Shown in pieces: positions 26,967 through 35,062 of a stretch of DNA of 64,000 nucleotides. The stretch is taken from assembly GCF_900184965.1 (NCBI RefSeq), contig NZ_FXYA01000002.1, positions 26,303 to 90,302 on the forward strand. Direction: 5' to 3'. The notes beneath the pieces are model-generated. The model saw nothing but the letters and a program-made list of their open reading frames with translations, ran no database searches and had not been told where the DNA came from. Position 1 is the stretch's first letter. Every line of letters begins with the position of its first letter. Position numbers and translations under genes: made by a program. Source of the DNA: Akkermansia muciniphila (GTDB lineage Bacteria; Verrucomicrobiota; Verrucomicrobiia; Verrucomicrobiales; Akkermansiaceae).

Positions 26967-28433
26967 ATGGCAATTTCAGATTACATCGTGACCATTGGCC
27001 TGGAAGTCCACTGCCAGATCAAGACAAAGAGCAAAATGTTCTGCTCCTGCGAAACCGGCTTTGGCTTTGAACCCAATACGCGTGTGTGCCCCACCTGCCT
27101 GGGGCTGCCGGGCGCCCTGCCCGTCCTGAATGAATTCGCCATTGAACGCACGCTGCTGACCGGCCTGATGCTGGGATGTTCCAGCCCGGAGATTTCCCAG
27201 TGGGACCGCAAGAATTATTTCTATCCGGACATGGCTAAAAATTACCAGACCTCCCAGCTGGATCTTCCGCTGTGCCTGGGCGGGGAAGTGCCCCTGTACC
27301 CCTGGTCCTATCCTAATGACGTAATCAAAGCCGGCGTCCCCCCTTTCCGCACCGTGAAGCTGACCCGCATCCACCTGGAAGAAGACGCGGCGAAGATTAC
27401 CCATCACGCCAATTATTCCCTGATCGACTACAACCGCGCGGGGTCCGCCCTGATGGAAATCGTTTCCGAGCCGGACATCGACACCCCGGAAGAAGCCTAC
27501 GCCTATCTCAAGTCCCTCCAGCAGATTCTGAATTACGGGGATATTTCCGACGCGGACATGGAAAAGGGCCAGATGCGGTGCGATGTGAATATTTCCCTGC
27601 GTCCCCACGGACAGAAGGAACTGGGAGCCAAGGTGGAAATGAAGAACATCAATTCCATGTCCGCCGTCCGCAGAGCCCTTCATGATGAAATCCGGCGCCA
27701 GGCGGAAGAACTGGACATGGGCATTCCTCAAATCCAGTCCACCCGCCGCTGGGACGACGAACGCGGAGAAAGCGTCGTCATGCGCACCAAGGAAGACGCG
27801 CACGATTACCGTTATTTCCCCTGCCCGGATCTGGTTCCCGTATGCACGGCCCCCCTGGTGGAGAAGGTGCGCGGACAGATTCCCGAGCTGCCCCAGGAAC
27901 GGCAGAAACGCTTCATGGAGGAATATGGCCTGAGCGAGTATGACGCCAACGTGCTGGTGGGGGATCTGGAGCTGGCGCGCTTTTTTGAAGAGGCGGCGCG
28001 GGGAACCGCCAGCGGCAAAAAAATCGCCAACTGGGTTATCAACAACATTTCCGCCGTGCTGAACGAAAAAGGCATGAGGCCGTCTGAATGCCCGGTAAAA
28101 CCCGGCGCCATCCGGAAGCTGATCGCCATTATTGACGACGGCACCGTTTCCAACAACCAGGCCAAGGACGTATTCGCCAAGATGTGGGATGAACCGGCCC
28201 TCGCCGCAGCGCAGGCCGCCAAGCTGCTGGGCTTTGAAAAGGCGGATTCCTCTTTTCTGGACGGCATCGTGCGGGAAGTTATTTCCGCCAATCCGGACAA
28301 GGTGGCGGAAATACAGGGAGGCAACGAGAAGCTCCTGAACTGGCTCACCGGCCAGGTCATGAAGGCCGCCAAAGGCAAGGCCAACCCGAAAATCGTAACG
28401 GAAGCGCTGAAACAGGCCCTTTCCCTGAAGTGA
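26967..28433 (+). CDS. gatB: Asp-tRNA(Asn)/Glu-tRNA(Gln) amidotransferase subunit B
   Basis: Subunit that binds misacylated tRNA and activates the acyl group for amidation by GatCAB. The 488-residue length is normal. Marks are TIGLEVHCQIKTKSKMFC, CPTCLGLPGALPVLN with the zinc-type cysteines, RKNYFYPDMAKNYQ, LEEDAAKITH, DYNRAGSALMEIVSEPD and the C-terminal YqeY-like tail. gatA and gatC are not adjacent. Its presence implies that at least one of Asn-tRNA or Gln-tRNA is made by transamidation in this organism. Confidence 0.97.
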   Translation: MAISDYIVTIGLEVHCQIKTKSKMFCSCETGFGFEPNTRVCPTCLGLPGALPVLNEFAIERTLLTGLMLGCSSPEISQWDRKNYFYPDMAKNYQTSQLDLPLCLGGEVPLYPWSYPNDVIKAGVPPFRTVKLTRIHLEEDAAKITHHANYSLIDYNRAGSALMEIVSEPDIDTPEEAYAYLKSLQQILNYGDISDADMEKGQMRCDVNISLRPHGQKELGAKVEMKNINSMSAVRRALHDEIRRQAEELDMGIPQIQSTRRWDDERGESVVMRTKEDAHDYRYFPCPDLVPVCTAPLVEKVRGQIPELPQERQKRFMEEYGLSEYDANVLVGDLELARFFEEAARGTASGKKIANWVINNISAVLNEKGMRPSECPVKPGAIRKLIAIIDDGTVSNNQAKDVFAKMWDEPALAAAQAAKLLGFEKADSSFLDGIVREVISANPDKVAEIQGGNEKLLNWLTGQVMKAAKGKANPKIVTEALKQALSLK

Positions 28434-28487
28434 CCCCAAACAAAGAGCCGCTTTCCTTCCCGGTTTCCGGCTCCAGCCCGCAGGGCA

Positions 28488-30218
28488 TCACGGTTTGAAC
28501 AGCTTCCTGTTCCCGGCCAGGGTATTCCATACCTGCTTCACTTCCCCGGCCAGCGTCTGCTTCATCATGGCAAGGGAAAAGTCCGCGGCCTGGCCCATGC
28601 TGATGTAAGGAGGCAGGGCAATGGCGTCCCTGTCCACATGCGCGTCGAGCAGAGCGGCGCCGGGATAATTCAGGAACATGTCCACCATCTGATCCACCTG
28701 GCTGGATTTGTCCAATAAAAATCCCTTGATGCCGACGGCATCCGCCACGGCGGCAAAAGAGGGATTATTCAGATTGATCTGCCATGGGATCAGCCCGGCC
28801 GCCTGCATTTCCAACTGGATGAAATCCAGACAGTCATTGTTATACACCACGATTTTCACCGGCAGCCTGTACTGCACGATCGTGATGAGATCCCCCAGCA
28901 GCATGGACAGGCCGCCATCTCCGCACAGGGCAATTACCTGACGTCCGGGGTATTCCATCTGCGCCCCGATGGCCATCGGCATGGCATTGGCCATGGAGCC
29001 ATGATTGAAGGAAGCCAGCGTCCTCCTGCCCGGCGTAGCGCACAGGAACCTTGCGCTCCAGATGCAGGGGGTGCCGGTATCTACCGTAAATACGGCGTCG
29101 GATGCCGCATGCCTGTTCAAGGCGGTCGTGAGCTGTTCCGGACGGATGGGAGACTCCTTGTCATTTCCTTCCATATAGGCGTTCATATCCCTCACGTCCC
29201 TGGCGTGGCGTTTCAGGGAGGCGTCCAAATGCCCGGAATCCGTTTTTTCCTGCACCATGTTCAGCAACGCCTCCGCCGTGACGGAAACATCCCCGCAAAT
29301 GCCCAGGTCCAGGCGGCAGCGGCGGCCCAGCACTTCCCCGCGCCTGTCAATCTGCACGATTTCAGGTTTGGTGGGGATGAAATTGAAATAGGGAAAGTCT
29401 GTTCCCCACAACACGATCATGTCGCTTTCATGCATGGCCTTGTAGGCGTCTCCCCACCCCAGCAGCCCCGTCATGCCGATGCCCAGGGGATTGTCATGCT
29501 CAAAATAATCCTTGCCCCGCCAGGTGTAGGCAATCGGGGCTTTCAAACGGTACGCGAGCTTGACAACCTTGTCTTCCGCGCCCGCGCACCCGGCGCCGCA
29601 GAAGAAAGTGATACGGCGGTGGTCATCAAGCATCCGCGCCAGAAGGGATACGGATTCATGCTCAGGAACAACACTCTCCCGGGTATAAGAAGGAGGATGA
29701 ACCATGTGCTTCATCTCCGCGGGGGCATCCGCAATGTCTCCGGGCAGGACGACGACGCCTACGTCGCGCCTGGCCCACGCGTGCTGAATGGCGGACATCA
29801 CTATGCCCGGAGCCTGGGAAGCTTCCGAAACCAGTTCCGCATATGCGCTGCATTCCTTGAAAAGCTGTTCCGGATGCGTGGCCTGGAAATATTCCATGCC
29901 CACCTGGCTCTGCGGGATGTGGGAGGCGATGGCCAGCACCGGAGCATGGTTCCGGTGGGCGTCAAACAGGCCGTTGATCAAATGGAGGTTGCCGGGGCCG
30001 CTGCTGCCGCAGCATACAGCCAGGTTCCCGCTCAGCTGGGCTTCCGCGCTCGCGGCAAATGCCGCCGCTTCCTCATGCCGCACATGAATCCATTCAATGG
30101 TCTTCCTCCTTCTCAAAGCGTCCGTAACGGGGTTCAGGCTATCCCCCACAATTCCGTAAATTCGCTTAATTCCCGCCTTTTCCAAAATTTCAACGATCTG
30201 ATCGGCTACCCTGTGCAT
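28488..30218 (-). CDS. poxB: Pyruvate oxidase (pyruvate:quinone oxidoreductase)
   Basis: ThDP/FAD enzyme that oxidises pyruvate to acetate and CO2, passing electrons to membrane quinones in E. coli. The 576 residues align closely along their length with E. coli PoxB: GDSLNPVTDAL, RHEEAAAFAASAEAQLSG (catalytic Glu), GSSGPGNLHLINGLFDAHRN, the GCAGA flavin region, FNHGSMANAMP and the ThDP motif ALCGDGGLSMLLGD. I place the start at MHRVADQ; an upstream ATG adds twelve residues. The C-terminal tail differs from the E. coli membrane-binding helix, so quinone coupling is an inference. Confidence 0.92.
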   Translation of the reverse strand: MHRVADQIVEILEKAGIKRIYGIVGDSLNPVTDALRRRKTIEWIHVRHEEAAAFAASAEAQLSGNLAVCCGSSGPGNLHLINGLFDAHRNHAPVLAIASHIPQSQVGMEYFQATHPEQLFKECSAYAELVSEASQAPGIVMSAIQHAWARRDVGVVVLPGDIADAPAEMKHMVHPPSYTRESVVPEHESVSLLARMLDDHRRITFFCGAGCAGAEDKVVKLAYRLKAPIAYTWRGKDYFEHDNPLGIGMTGLLGWGDAYKAMHESDMIVLWGTDFPYFNFIPTKPEIVQIDRRGEVLGRRCRLDLGICGDVSVTAEALLNMVQEKTDSGHLDASLKRHARDVRDMNAYMEGNDKESPIRPEQLTTALNRHAASDAVFTVDTGTPCIWSARFLCATPGRRTLASFNHGSMANAMPMAIGAQMEYPGRQVIALCGDGGLSMLLGDLITIVQYRLPVKIVVYNNDCLDFIQLEMQAAGLIPWQINLNNPSFAAVADAVGIKGFLLDKSSQVDQMVDMFLNYPGAALLDAHVDRDAIALPPYISMGQAADFSLAMMKQTLAGEVKQVWNTLAGNRKLFKP

Positions 30219-30331
30219 GTAGCTTAGACACCGTCCAATCTCCCACGGATTCATTCTTATGTGTCATCCTCCCGCCTTTTCCGTACCGGAGAAAATACCT
30301 GCGGTTACCCTCCCGATATAAGAAACAATAA

Positions 30332-30359
30332 GGCCGCCGCCTTTGTCAGGCAGCGGCCC
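30332..30359 (-). terminator. Terminator of the PEP-CTERM gene
   Basis: GGCCGCTGCCT / AGGCGGCGGCC stem with one mismatch and a 5-nt loop, followed on the minus strand by TTATTGTTTCTT, about 30 bp after the stop. Confidence 0.65.
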
Positions 30360-30390
30360 ATGAATTGACGGGTTTTCCGGTGGGAAACCG

Positions 30391-31140
30391 TCAGGAACGG
30401 CGGCGGCGCATCATCAGGGCGGCCAGGCCCAGGATTCCCAGAGAAGCGGAGGCCGGCTCCGGAACCTGAAGCCCGGCAAAACCGGCAATCTGTTCCGCGC
30501 CAAGTTTTTCATCCGTCCATTTAACTTCACCCCATGTAAGGTTGGGATTAATCCAGCTGCTAATGGGGTTGGCGTTGCCGTTCATGTTGCCGTTGTAGGA
30601 CAACGTGTCAAGCAGAGAACCATTCACATAGACATCCACAGACTGTCTCTGGTCTGCGCCCGTGACGGACAAAGTAACGTTAAGAAGACCTCCACCCAAA
30701 ACAACGGAAGTTTCAGAAACGTCCCCACGGTCTTGAGTAAAAGACCCGTTAGAAGTATTCAAGTTTCCATCTCCCATGCCAAGCTTGGCATCTGAAGTCA
30801 GATACAGGGCATTTGCCCCGTAGCTTTGATTTGCGTTGCGTCCATAATAACCGAACAGAGCGGTTTGGGCTCCTTGCGTTAAGGAAGAGGTGTCCAGCCA
30901 GAGGGAGATCGTGTAACTGGAAGCATAAAAATTAGCACCATAAGGAATGGAACCAGCAGGAATAGCGTTGCTTGAAAGACTTCCGAACGTCATCTCTTTT
31001 CCCAGAGCAACACCTTCAGTTGTTGTCATCGTACCGGAATTGTAAAGCGTTCCGGACTCCGGAGCAACAGAGCCGGGGTCCGCCAATGCCGGCACGGAGC
31101 AACAAGCAGCAATAACCATTAATGCTAAAGTCTTTTTCAT
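30391..31140 (-). CDS. Secreted LamG-like protein with PEP-CTERM sorting signal
   Basis: A 249-residue exported protein: signal peptide (MKKTLALMVIAACCSVPALA), a concanavalin-like beta-sandwich of the LamG type (SYTISLWLDTSS, VDVYVNGSLLDTL), and the C-terminal VPEPASASLGILGLAALMMRRRRS region, whose PEP motif, hydrophobic helix and Arg cluster are the PEP-CTERM signal cut by exosortase. The ligand of the LamG fold is unknown; exposure at the cell surface is the likely role. No exosortase is in the window. It diverges from the glycosidase gene and shares a palindromic upstream site with it. Confidence 0.88.
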   Translation of the reverse strand: MKKTLALMVIAACCSVPALADPGSVAPESGTLYNSGTMTTTEGVALGKEMTFGSLSSNAIPAGSIPYGANFYASSYTISLWLDTSSLTQGAQTALFGYYGRNANQSYGANALYLTSDAKLGMGDGNLNTSNGSFTQDRGDVSETSVVLGGGLLNVTLSVTGADQRQSVDVYVNGSLLDTLSYNGNMNGNANPISSWINPNLTWGEVKWTDEKLGAEQIAGFAGLQVPEPASASLGILGLAALMMRRRRS

Positions 31141-31194
31141 TTTTATGTATGATGGACTGATTTGTTAGAGGAATATTCTCTGCCCTTCATATAT

Positions 31195-31209
31195 CGGATT
31201 CCTAATCCG
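31195..31209 (-). promoter_or_regulatory. Palindromic operator-like site, copy 1
   Basis: CGGATT-N3-AATCCG, a perfect inverted repeat with 6-bp arms, 55 bp upstream of the PEP-CTERM start codon. Read toward that gene it is CGGATTAGGAATCCG, identical in 14 of 15 positions to copy 2 read toward the glycosidase gene. A TATATG box lies just downstream. Binding factor unknown. Confidence 0.6.
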
Positions 31210-31425
31210 CCCTTTTTTCTCTCAACTGGGAAAGATGGAAAGAACTCTTTTTTATTCTCTAAACAAATTTTCAATATGCTTATTTTCTGCAACTTATGAA
31301 AAAATATAAATGAAGCGCAGAATAATTTTTTTTTGCAGCCGCTTTGAAATTGCTGTTTAGAAACAGAAATCCTTTTTCTCAGAAGAGAAAAATCGTGATA
31401 ATATCTTCATATCTGAAATGTTAGG

Positions 31426-31454
31426 TTGACCTCGGATTAGGAATTCGGTTGTCT
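31426..31454 (+). promoter_or_regulatory. Palindromic operator-like site, copy 2, within a possible promoter
   Basis: CGGATTAGGAATTCG (31,433-31,447) is the second copy of the palindrome, with one arm mismatch, oriented toward the glycosidase gene. It is preceded directly by TTGACC, a good -35 candidate, and 17 bp beyond that lies TTGTCT, a poor -10. If this is the promoter, the site fills the spacer, as expected for a repressor or a spacer-binding activator. The leader would then be about 130 nt. Confidence 0.5.
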
Positions 31455-31594
31455 TTTTCCAGCCCTCAAAAAAACAACATAATATTTTCATATTCAATAA
31501 GAATCACTCTTCTCCCCCTCCACTTCCAAGACCTTTTTCTTGAAAAAGAACCTGCCCCAAATTATGCTCCCGCTAGCTGTAATATCATTTCATC

Positions 31595-34132
31595 ATGAAA
31601 TTTTTCAAAACAACCATTGCCATGGCAACCCTGCTGGGCTGTCTGCCCACGTCTCCGGCAGAAGTTGCCTTTCCGGGGCCTGCTCCCGGAACAGCCAACG
31701 CGGAACAATCCGCTTCCGGCTATACTCTTTCCAATAATATCCTGACGGCCAAATTTATCCTTCGGAACGGCAGTCTTTCCTTCGGGGGAATGACTTCCAA
31801 ACTGGGGCCCGTCGCCAAGGCAGGGGGAGACTTATTTATCATCAATCTTCAGGATGGACGGAGCATTAAATCCTCCGATCTGAAAGCGGGAAACGTCAAG
31901 TTCACCGCCCTCCAGCCCAATCCCAAAGCGTTCAGGCTGGCTGACCGCTTCCCGGGAAAAGCCGTCAGCGCCACGTTTCAGGCTCTGAACGGCGCCCTTC
32001 GCATCTCCTGGCGCGCCGTGCTCAGGGATCATTCCCATTACCTGCGGCAGGAACTCCGCCTGGCATGTACGAAACCCATCCAGATGAAAAACATCATAGC
32101 GATGCAATATGACCTGGTAGAAGGGAAAGCCGGAGCGCCCTCCGTCTCCGGCAACGCCAGAGGCGCGCTCATCGTCAATGACCTGGCGTTCACTGCCCTG
32201 GAAACTCCCATGGGCATCAATACTGTGGGGGGCGCCGGAAATACGGCAGGGGGAGAAACCGCCAGCTGGAGAGCGGACAAGTGGTCCACAGCTTCATGGA
32301 CAGGAAATTTCAATGTTCCCCAGGAACTGAAAAAGCAGTACGGAGAACAGGTTTCCAGTGCGGAAGGCCCGGTTTCCATTGACGGCAAAGGCGTATGCGC
32401 CGTCACCTTCCAGTATAAGGGAGGGGACAAGGGCAACAACAAGCTGAACCTCGCCGGCGTGCAGCTCCTTTCCTCCAAGGGGGCCGTCCTTGATTCCGAT
32501 TTCCACAACGGCAACACCGGAGATTCCAATGCCGGCAACACTTACACGGTGCAAGTTCCCTCCAGGGGAAATTACATTCTGCGCTACTGGGCCCAGACCA
32601 AGAGCGAACCGATTGCCAGCAAGGGGGAAATCACCTTTTCCCTGCCCGTGCGCACGCTGGAGGAAAAGCAGGAAGCCCAGGCGGGCGAATCCCGGCTGGC
32701 CCAGGGTCTCTGGAGCCGTAAAACCACCATGCAGCCCGGGGAAATATGGGACGTATCCTCCGTTCTCGGAATCTTTGCCCCCGGCCAGCAACGCCGCTCC
32801 TTCCTGGCCTATATGGAACGGGAACGCGTGATGCCCTACCGCCCCTTCATCCATTATAATTCCTGGTATGAACTGAACATCAACCGCAACAATGATTCGG
32901 ACCCCGCCAAGCGCATGACGGAAGAACAATGTCTGGCCGTCCTGAAAGACTGGCAGGAACAGTTTTTCCAGAAACGCGGCATGTCCATTGACGCCTTCGT
33001 CTGGGACGACGGCTGGGATGAATTCAACAGCCTGTGGGATTTCCACAAGATGTTCCCGCAGGGCTTCAAGCGCATTGACGCCGCCGCCGGAAAACAAAAG
33101 GCCGGCATCGGCACGTGGCTGGGGCCGGTGGGGGGCTACGGAGCCTCCAAGGGCAAGCGTCTCGCCCACTGGAACGTGAAGCATCCGGACAACAAAATCG
33201 GCAACTTCCAGCTCTCCAACAAGGAATATTTTGACGCCTTTGTGGGCCGCTGCTCCCAGATGGTGAAGGACTACCATATGAAGTACTTCAAATTCGACGG
33301 CATCAGCACCCACTTCCATGCCAAGGGGCCCGGCAACGAGGAGGATGCGGAAGGCATCATCCGCGTGCTGAACGCCCTGCGCAAGAAAAAGGGGGATCTT
33401 TACATCAACTGTACCGTAGGGACCTGGGCATCCCCCTTCTGGTTCCGTTACGCGGATTCCGTATGGAGGCAGGAGAATGACTTCGGCACCATCGGAACGG
33501 GCGACAACCGCGACAAATGGATTACCTACCGCGACCGCCTGGTGCATGAAGTCTTTGTGCAGGGCTCCCCGCTGATGCCCATCAATTCCATGATGACTCA
33601 CGGCCTGATGGTCACTAAATTCGGCCCTCCGGCATGCATGCCCCGCGACCCGGAAAACGTCAAGAAAGAACTCCGCTGCGCCACCGCCTGCGGCACTTCC
33701 CTCCAGGAGCTTTACGTGGATCGGGACCTGATGAACGCCAACGGAGGAGTCCTGTGGGACGAACTGGCCAAGGGGATCAAATGGATCCGCCGCAATGCGG
33801 ACGTTTTGGACGACGTGCACTGGGTAGGCGGCAATCCGTGGAACAGGGAAACTAACGAAGGGTCCGTATACGGCTGGGCCGCATGGAATAAAAACAAGGC
33901 CACCCTGGCCCTCCGCAATTCCTCCGACCAGGAAAAGAGCCTGACCGGCACCCTGCGCAGCATCCTGGATATTCCCGCGAACGTCAAGGGCTCCATCACC
34001 TTCAAGGATTCCTATGACGACCAGCGGACGCTGGACGGCTTCTCCGGCAGTTCCGTAAATATTGACAAGGAACTCTCCTTCACGCTGAAGCCCTTTGAAG
34101 TGCTGGTGTACGAAGGAGGCAAGGTCAAATAA
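31595..34132 (+). CDS. Secreted GH36-like (clan GH-D) glycoside hydrolase
   Basis: An 845-residue exported protein (signal peptide to about residue 22) with an N-terminal beta-sandwich, a second beta-rich insert (about 255-355), a TIM-barrel and a short C-terminal beta-domain ending FEVLVYEGG. The barrel shows FVWDDGWDEFNS near residue 470 and YFKFDGIS with the presumed catalytic nucleophile Asp568, the arrangement of GH27/GH36 alpha-galactosidases. Fine substrate specificity cannot be read; alpha-galactose or alpha-GalNAc from mucin would suit the host. It ends in a strong terminator and appears monocistronic. Confidence 0.72.
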   Translation: MKFFKTTIAMATLLGCLPTSPAEVAFPGPAPGTANAEQSASGYTLSNNILTAKFILRNGSLSFGGMTSKLGPVAKAGGDLFIINLQDGRSIKSSDLKAGNVKFTALQPNPKAFRLADRFPGKAVSATFQALNGALRISWRAVLRDHSHYLRQELRLACTKPIQMKNIIAMQYDLVEGKAGAPSVSGNARGALIVNDLAFTALETPMGINTVGGAGNTAGGETASWRADKWSTASWTGNFNVPQELKKQYGEQVSSAEGPVSIDGKGVCAVTFQYKGGDKGNNKLNLAGVQLLSSKGAVLDSDFHNGNTGDSNAGNTYTVQVPSRGNYILRYWAQTKSEPIASKGEITFSLPVRTLEEKQEAQAGESRLAQGLWSRKTTMQPGEIWDVSSVLGIFAPGQQRRSFLAYMERERVMPYRPFIHYNSWYELNINRNNDSDPAKRMTEEQCLAVLKDWQEQFFQKRGMSIDAFVWDDGWDEFNSLWDFHKMFPQGFKRIDAAAGKQKAGIGTWLGPVGGYGASKGKRLAHWNVKHPDNKIGNFQLSNKEYFDAFVGRCSQMVKDYHMKYFKFDGISTHFHAKGPGNEEDAEGIIRVLNALRKKKGDLYINCTVGTWASPFWFRYADSVWRQENDFGTIGTGDNRDKWITYRDRLVHEVFVQGSPLMPINSMMTHGLMVTKFGPPACMPRDPENVKKELRCATACGTSLQELYVDRDLMNANGGVLWDELAKGIKWIRRNADVLDDVHWVGGNPWNRETNEGSVYGWAAWNKNKATLALRNSSDQEKSLTGTLRSILDIPANVKGSITFKDSYDDQRTLDGFSGSSVNIDKELSFTLKPFEVLVYEGGKVK

Positions 34133-34188
34133 AACCGGCCGGCCCGCACGCCCGGCCAAGCCGGAACGGCGCTGGAAAAACATGTTGA

Positions 34189-34220
34189 GGGAGGCGGGTA
34201 TCCCGCCTCCCTTCTTTTTT
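34189..34220 (+). terminator. Rho-independent terminator of the GH36-like gene
   Basis: Perfect 10-bp stem GGGAGGCGGG / CCCGCCTCCC with a 3-nt loop, followed by TTCTTTTTT. Confidence 0.93.
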
Positions 34221-34241
34221 CCCGCCCGCACAGAGCCCGGG

Positions 34242-34895
34242 TCAGAATGTTTTTTCAAACGTCACCGCTTCCAGCGGATTGGCAGGGTTGACCGGCATCA
34301 CCAGGCATTCCGCACCTTCCCCGCCCGGGTACAGCGTCAGGCTGCCGCCGGAGGAATAGACGATGGAGATGCCGTAATATCCCCCTTTTTTCACCAGAGA
34401 CCAGGTGCCGCGGCAGGAAGAAACGAGGTCCTCCTCCAGCACGGAAAGGTTCTCCCTCTCCTCCGGGCGGGAAATCCACCTGCCCCATGCCTCCGGACGG
34501 GGAAAGGAAGAAATCTCGCACGTCCCGTCTTCATTCAGGAGAAGCGTGGAAGAACTGACCTGGAAAAAACGCTTCAGCTCCGGAGGGCGGAAAAACCACC
34601 GCTCCCTGGGGGAGGATTCCACCTCATACTTTCCGGACAGGTCCCGCAGGTCCGGCTTCTGAATCCACAGGAAAGTTTGTTGACACGCCGCCTGGCGGCA
34701 CGCCAACCCCACCACGGCCAGCAGGGAAAGGAACGCCAGAACAAACGCCCACAGAGCCAGCCGCTTCCTCCACCACGCATAAACGGCGGCCAGCCCCGCC
34801 ACGCTGCCCGCGCAAACCCAGAACCCCCAGGAACGGGAAAGGAAGGTCAGGGCATCCGCCAGCACGGAAAATCCATGAGAAAGATCATTCCACAT
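34242..34895 (-). CDS. Membrane protein with C-terminal soluble domain, unknown function
   Basis: A 217-residue protein I do not recognise. Two membrane helices (about residues 22-42 and 46-68) precede a 145-residue beta-rich domain with DLSGKYEV and LLLNEDGTCEISS, reminiscent of lipocalin-like or META-like folds but too weak to name. The first helix pair is separated by a short Arg/Lys turn, placing the soluble domain in the same compartment as the N-terminus. The gene is alone on its strand between two plus-strand units. Confidence 0.6.
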   Translation of the reverse strand: MWNDLSHGFSVLADALTFLSRSWGFWVCAGSVAGLAAVYAWWRKRLALWAFVLAFLSLLAVVGLACRQAACQQTFLWIQKPDLRDLSGKYEVESSPRERWFFRPPELKRFFQVSSSTLLLNEDGTCEISSFPRPEAWGRWISRPEERENLSVLEEDLVSSCRGTWSLVKKGGYYGISIVYSSGGSLTLYPGGEGAECLVMPVNPANPLEAVTFEKTF

Positions 34896-35062
34896 AGGCG
34901 CTCCAGAATCTCCGGAACATGGTTAAAGTCAAGACAACAATGCCGCCTTTCAAAGCACGGCCCGCGGGCCGCGCCCCGCGGAAAAACTCCCGTCATGACC
35001 CCGGAAAATATTCCTCCGCACTTTTCTCACGGACTCCAATCAGGTAAAGAAGCATCTGAACC

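Larger units (their letters stand above)
31141..31594. other. AT-rich divergent regulatory region
   Basis: About 450 bp between the divergent PEP-CTERM and glycosidase genes, visibly richer in A and T than anywhere else in the window. It contains no credible gene. It holds two matching palindromes, annotated separately, several A and T tracts, and must carry both promoters. Confidence 0.7.
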
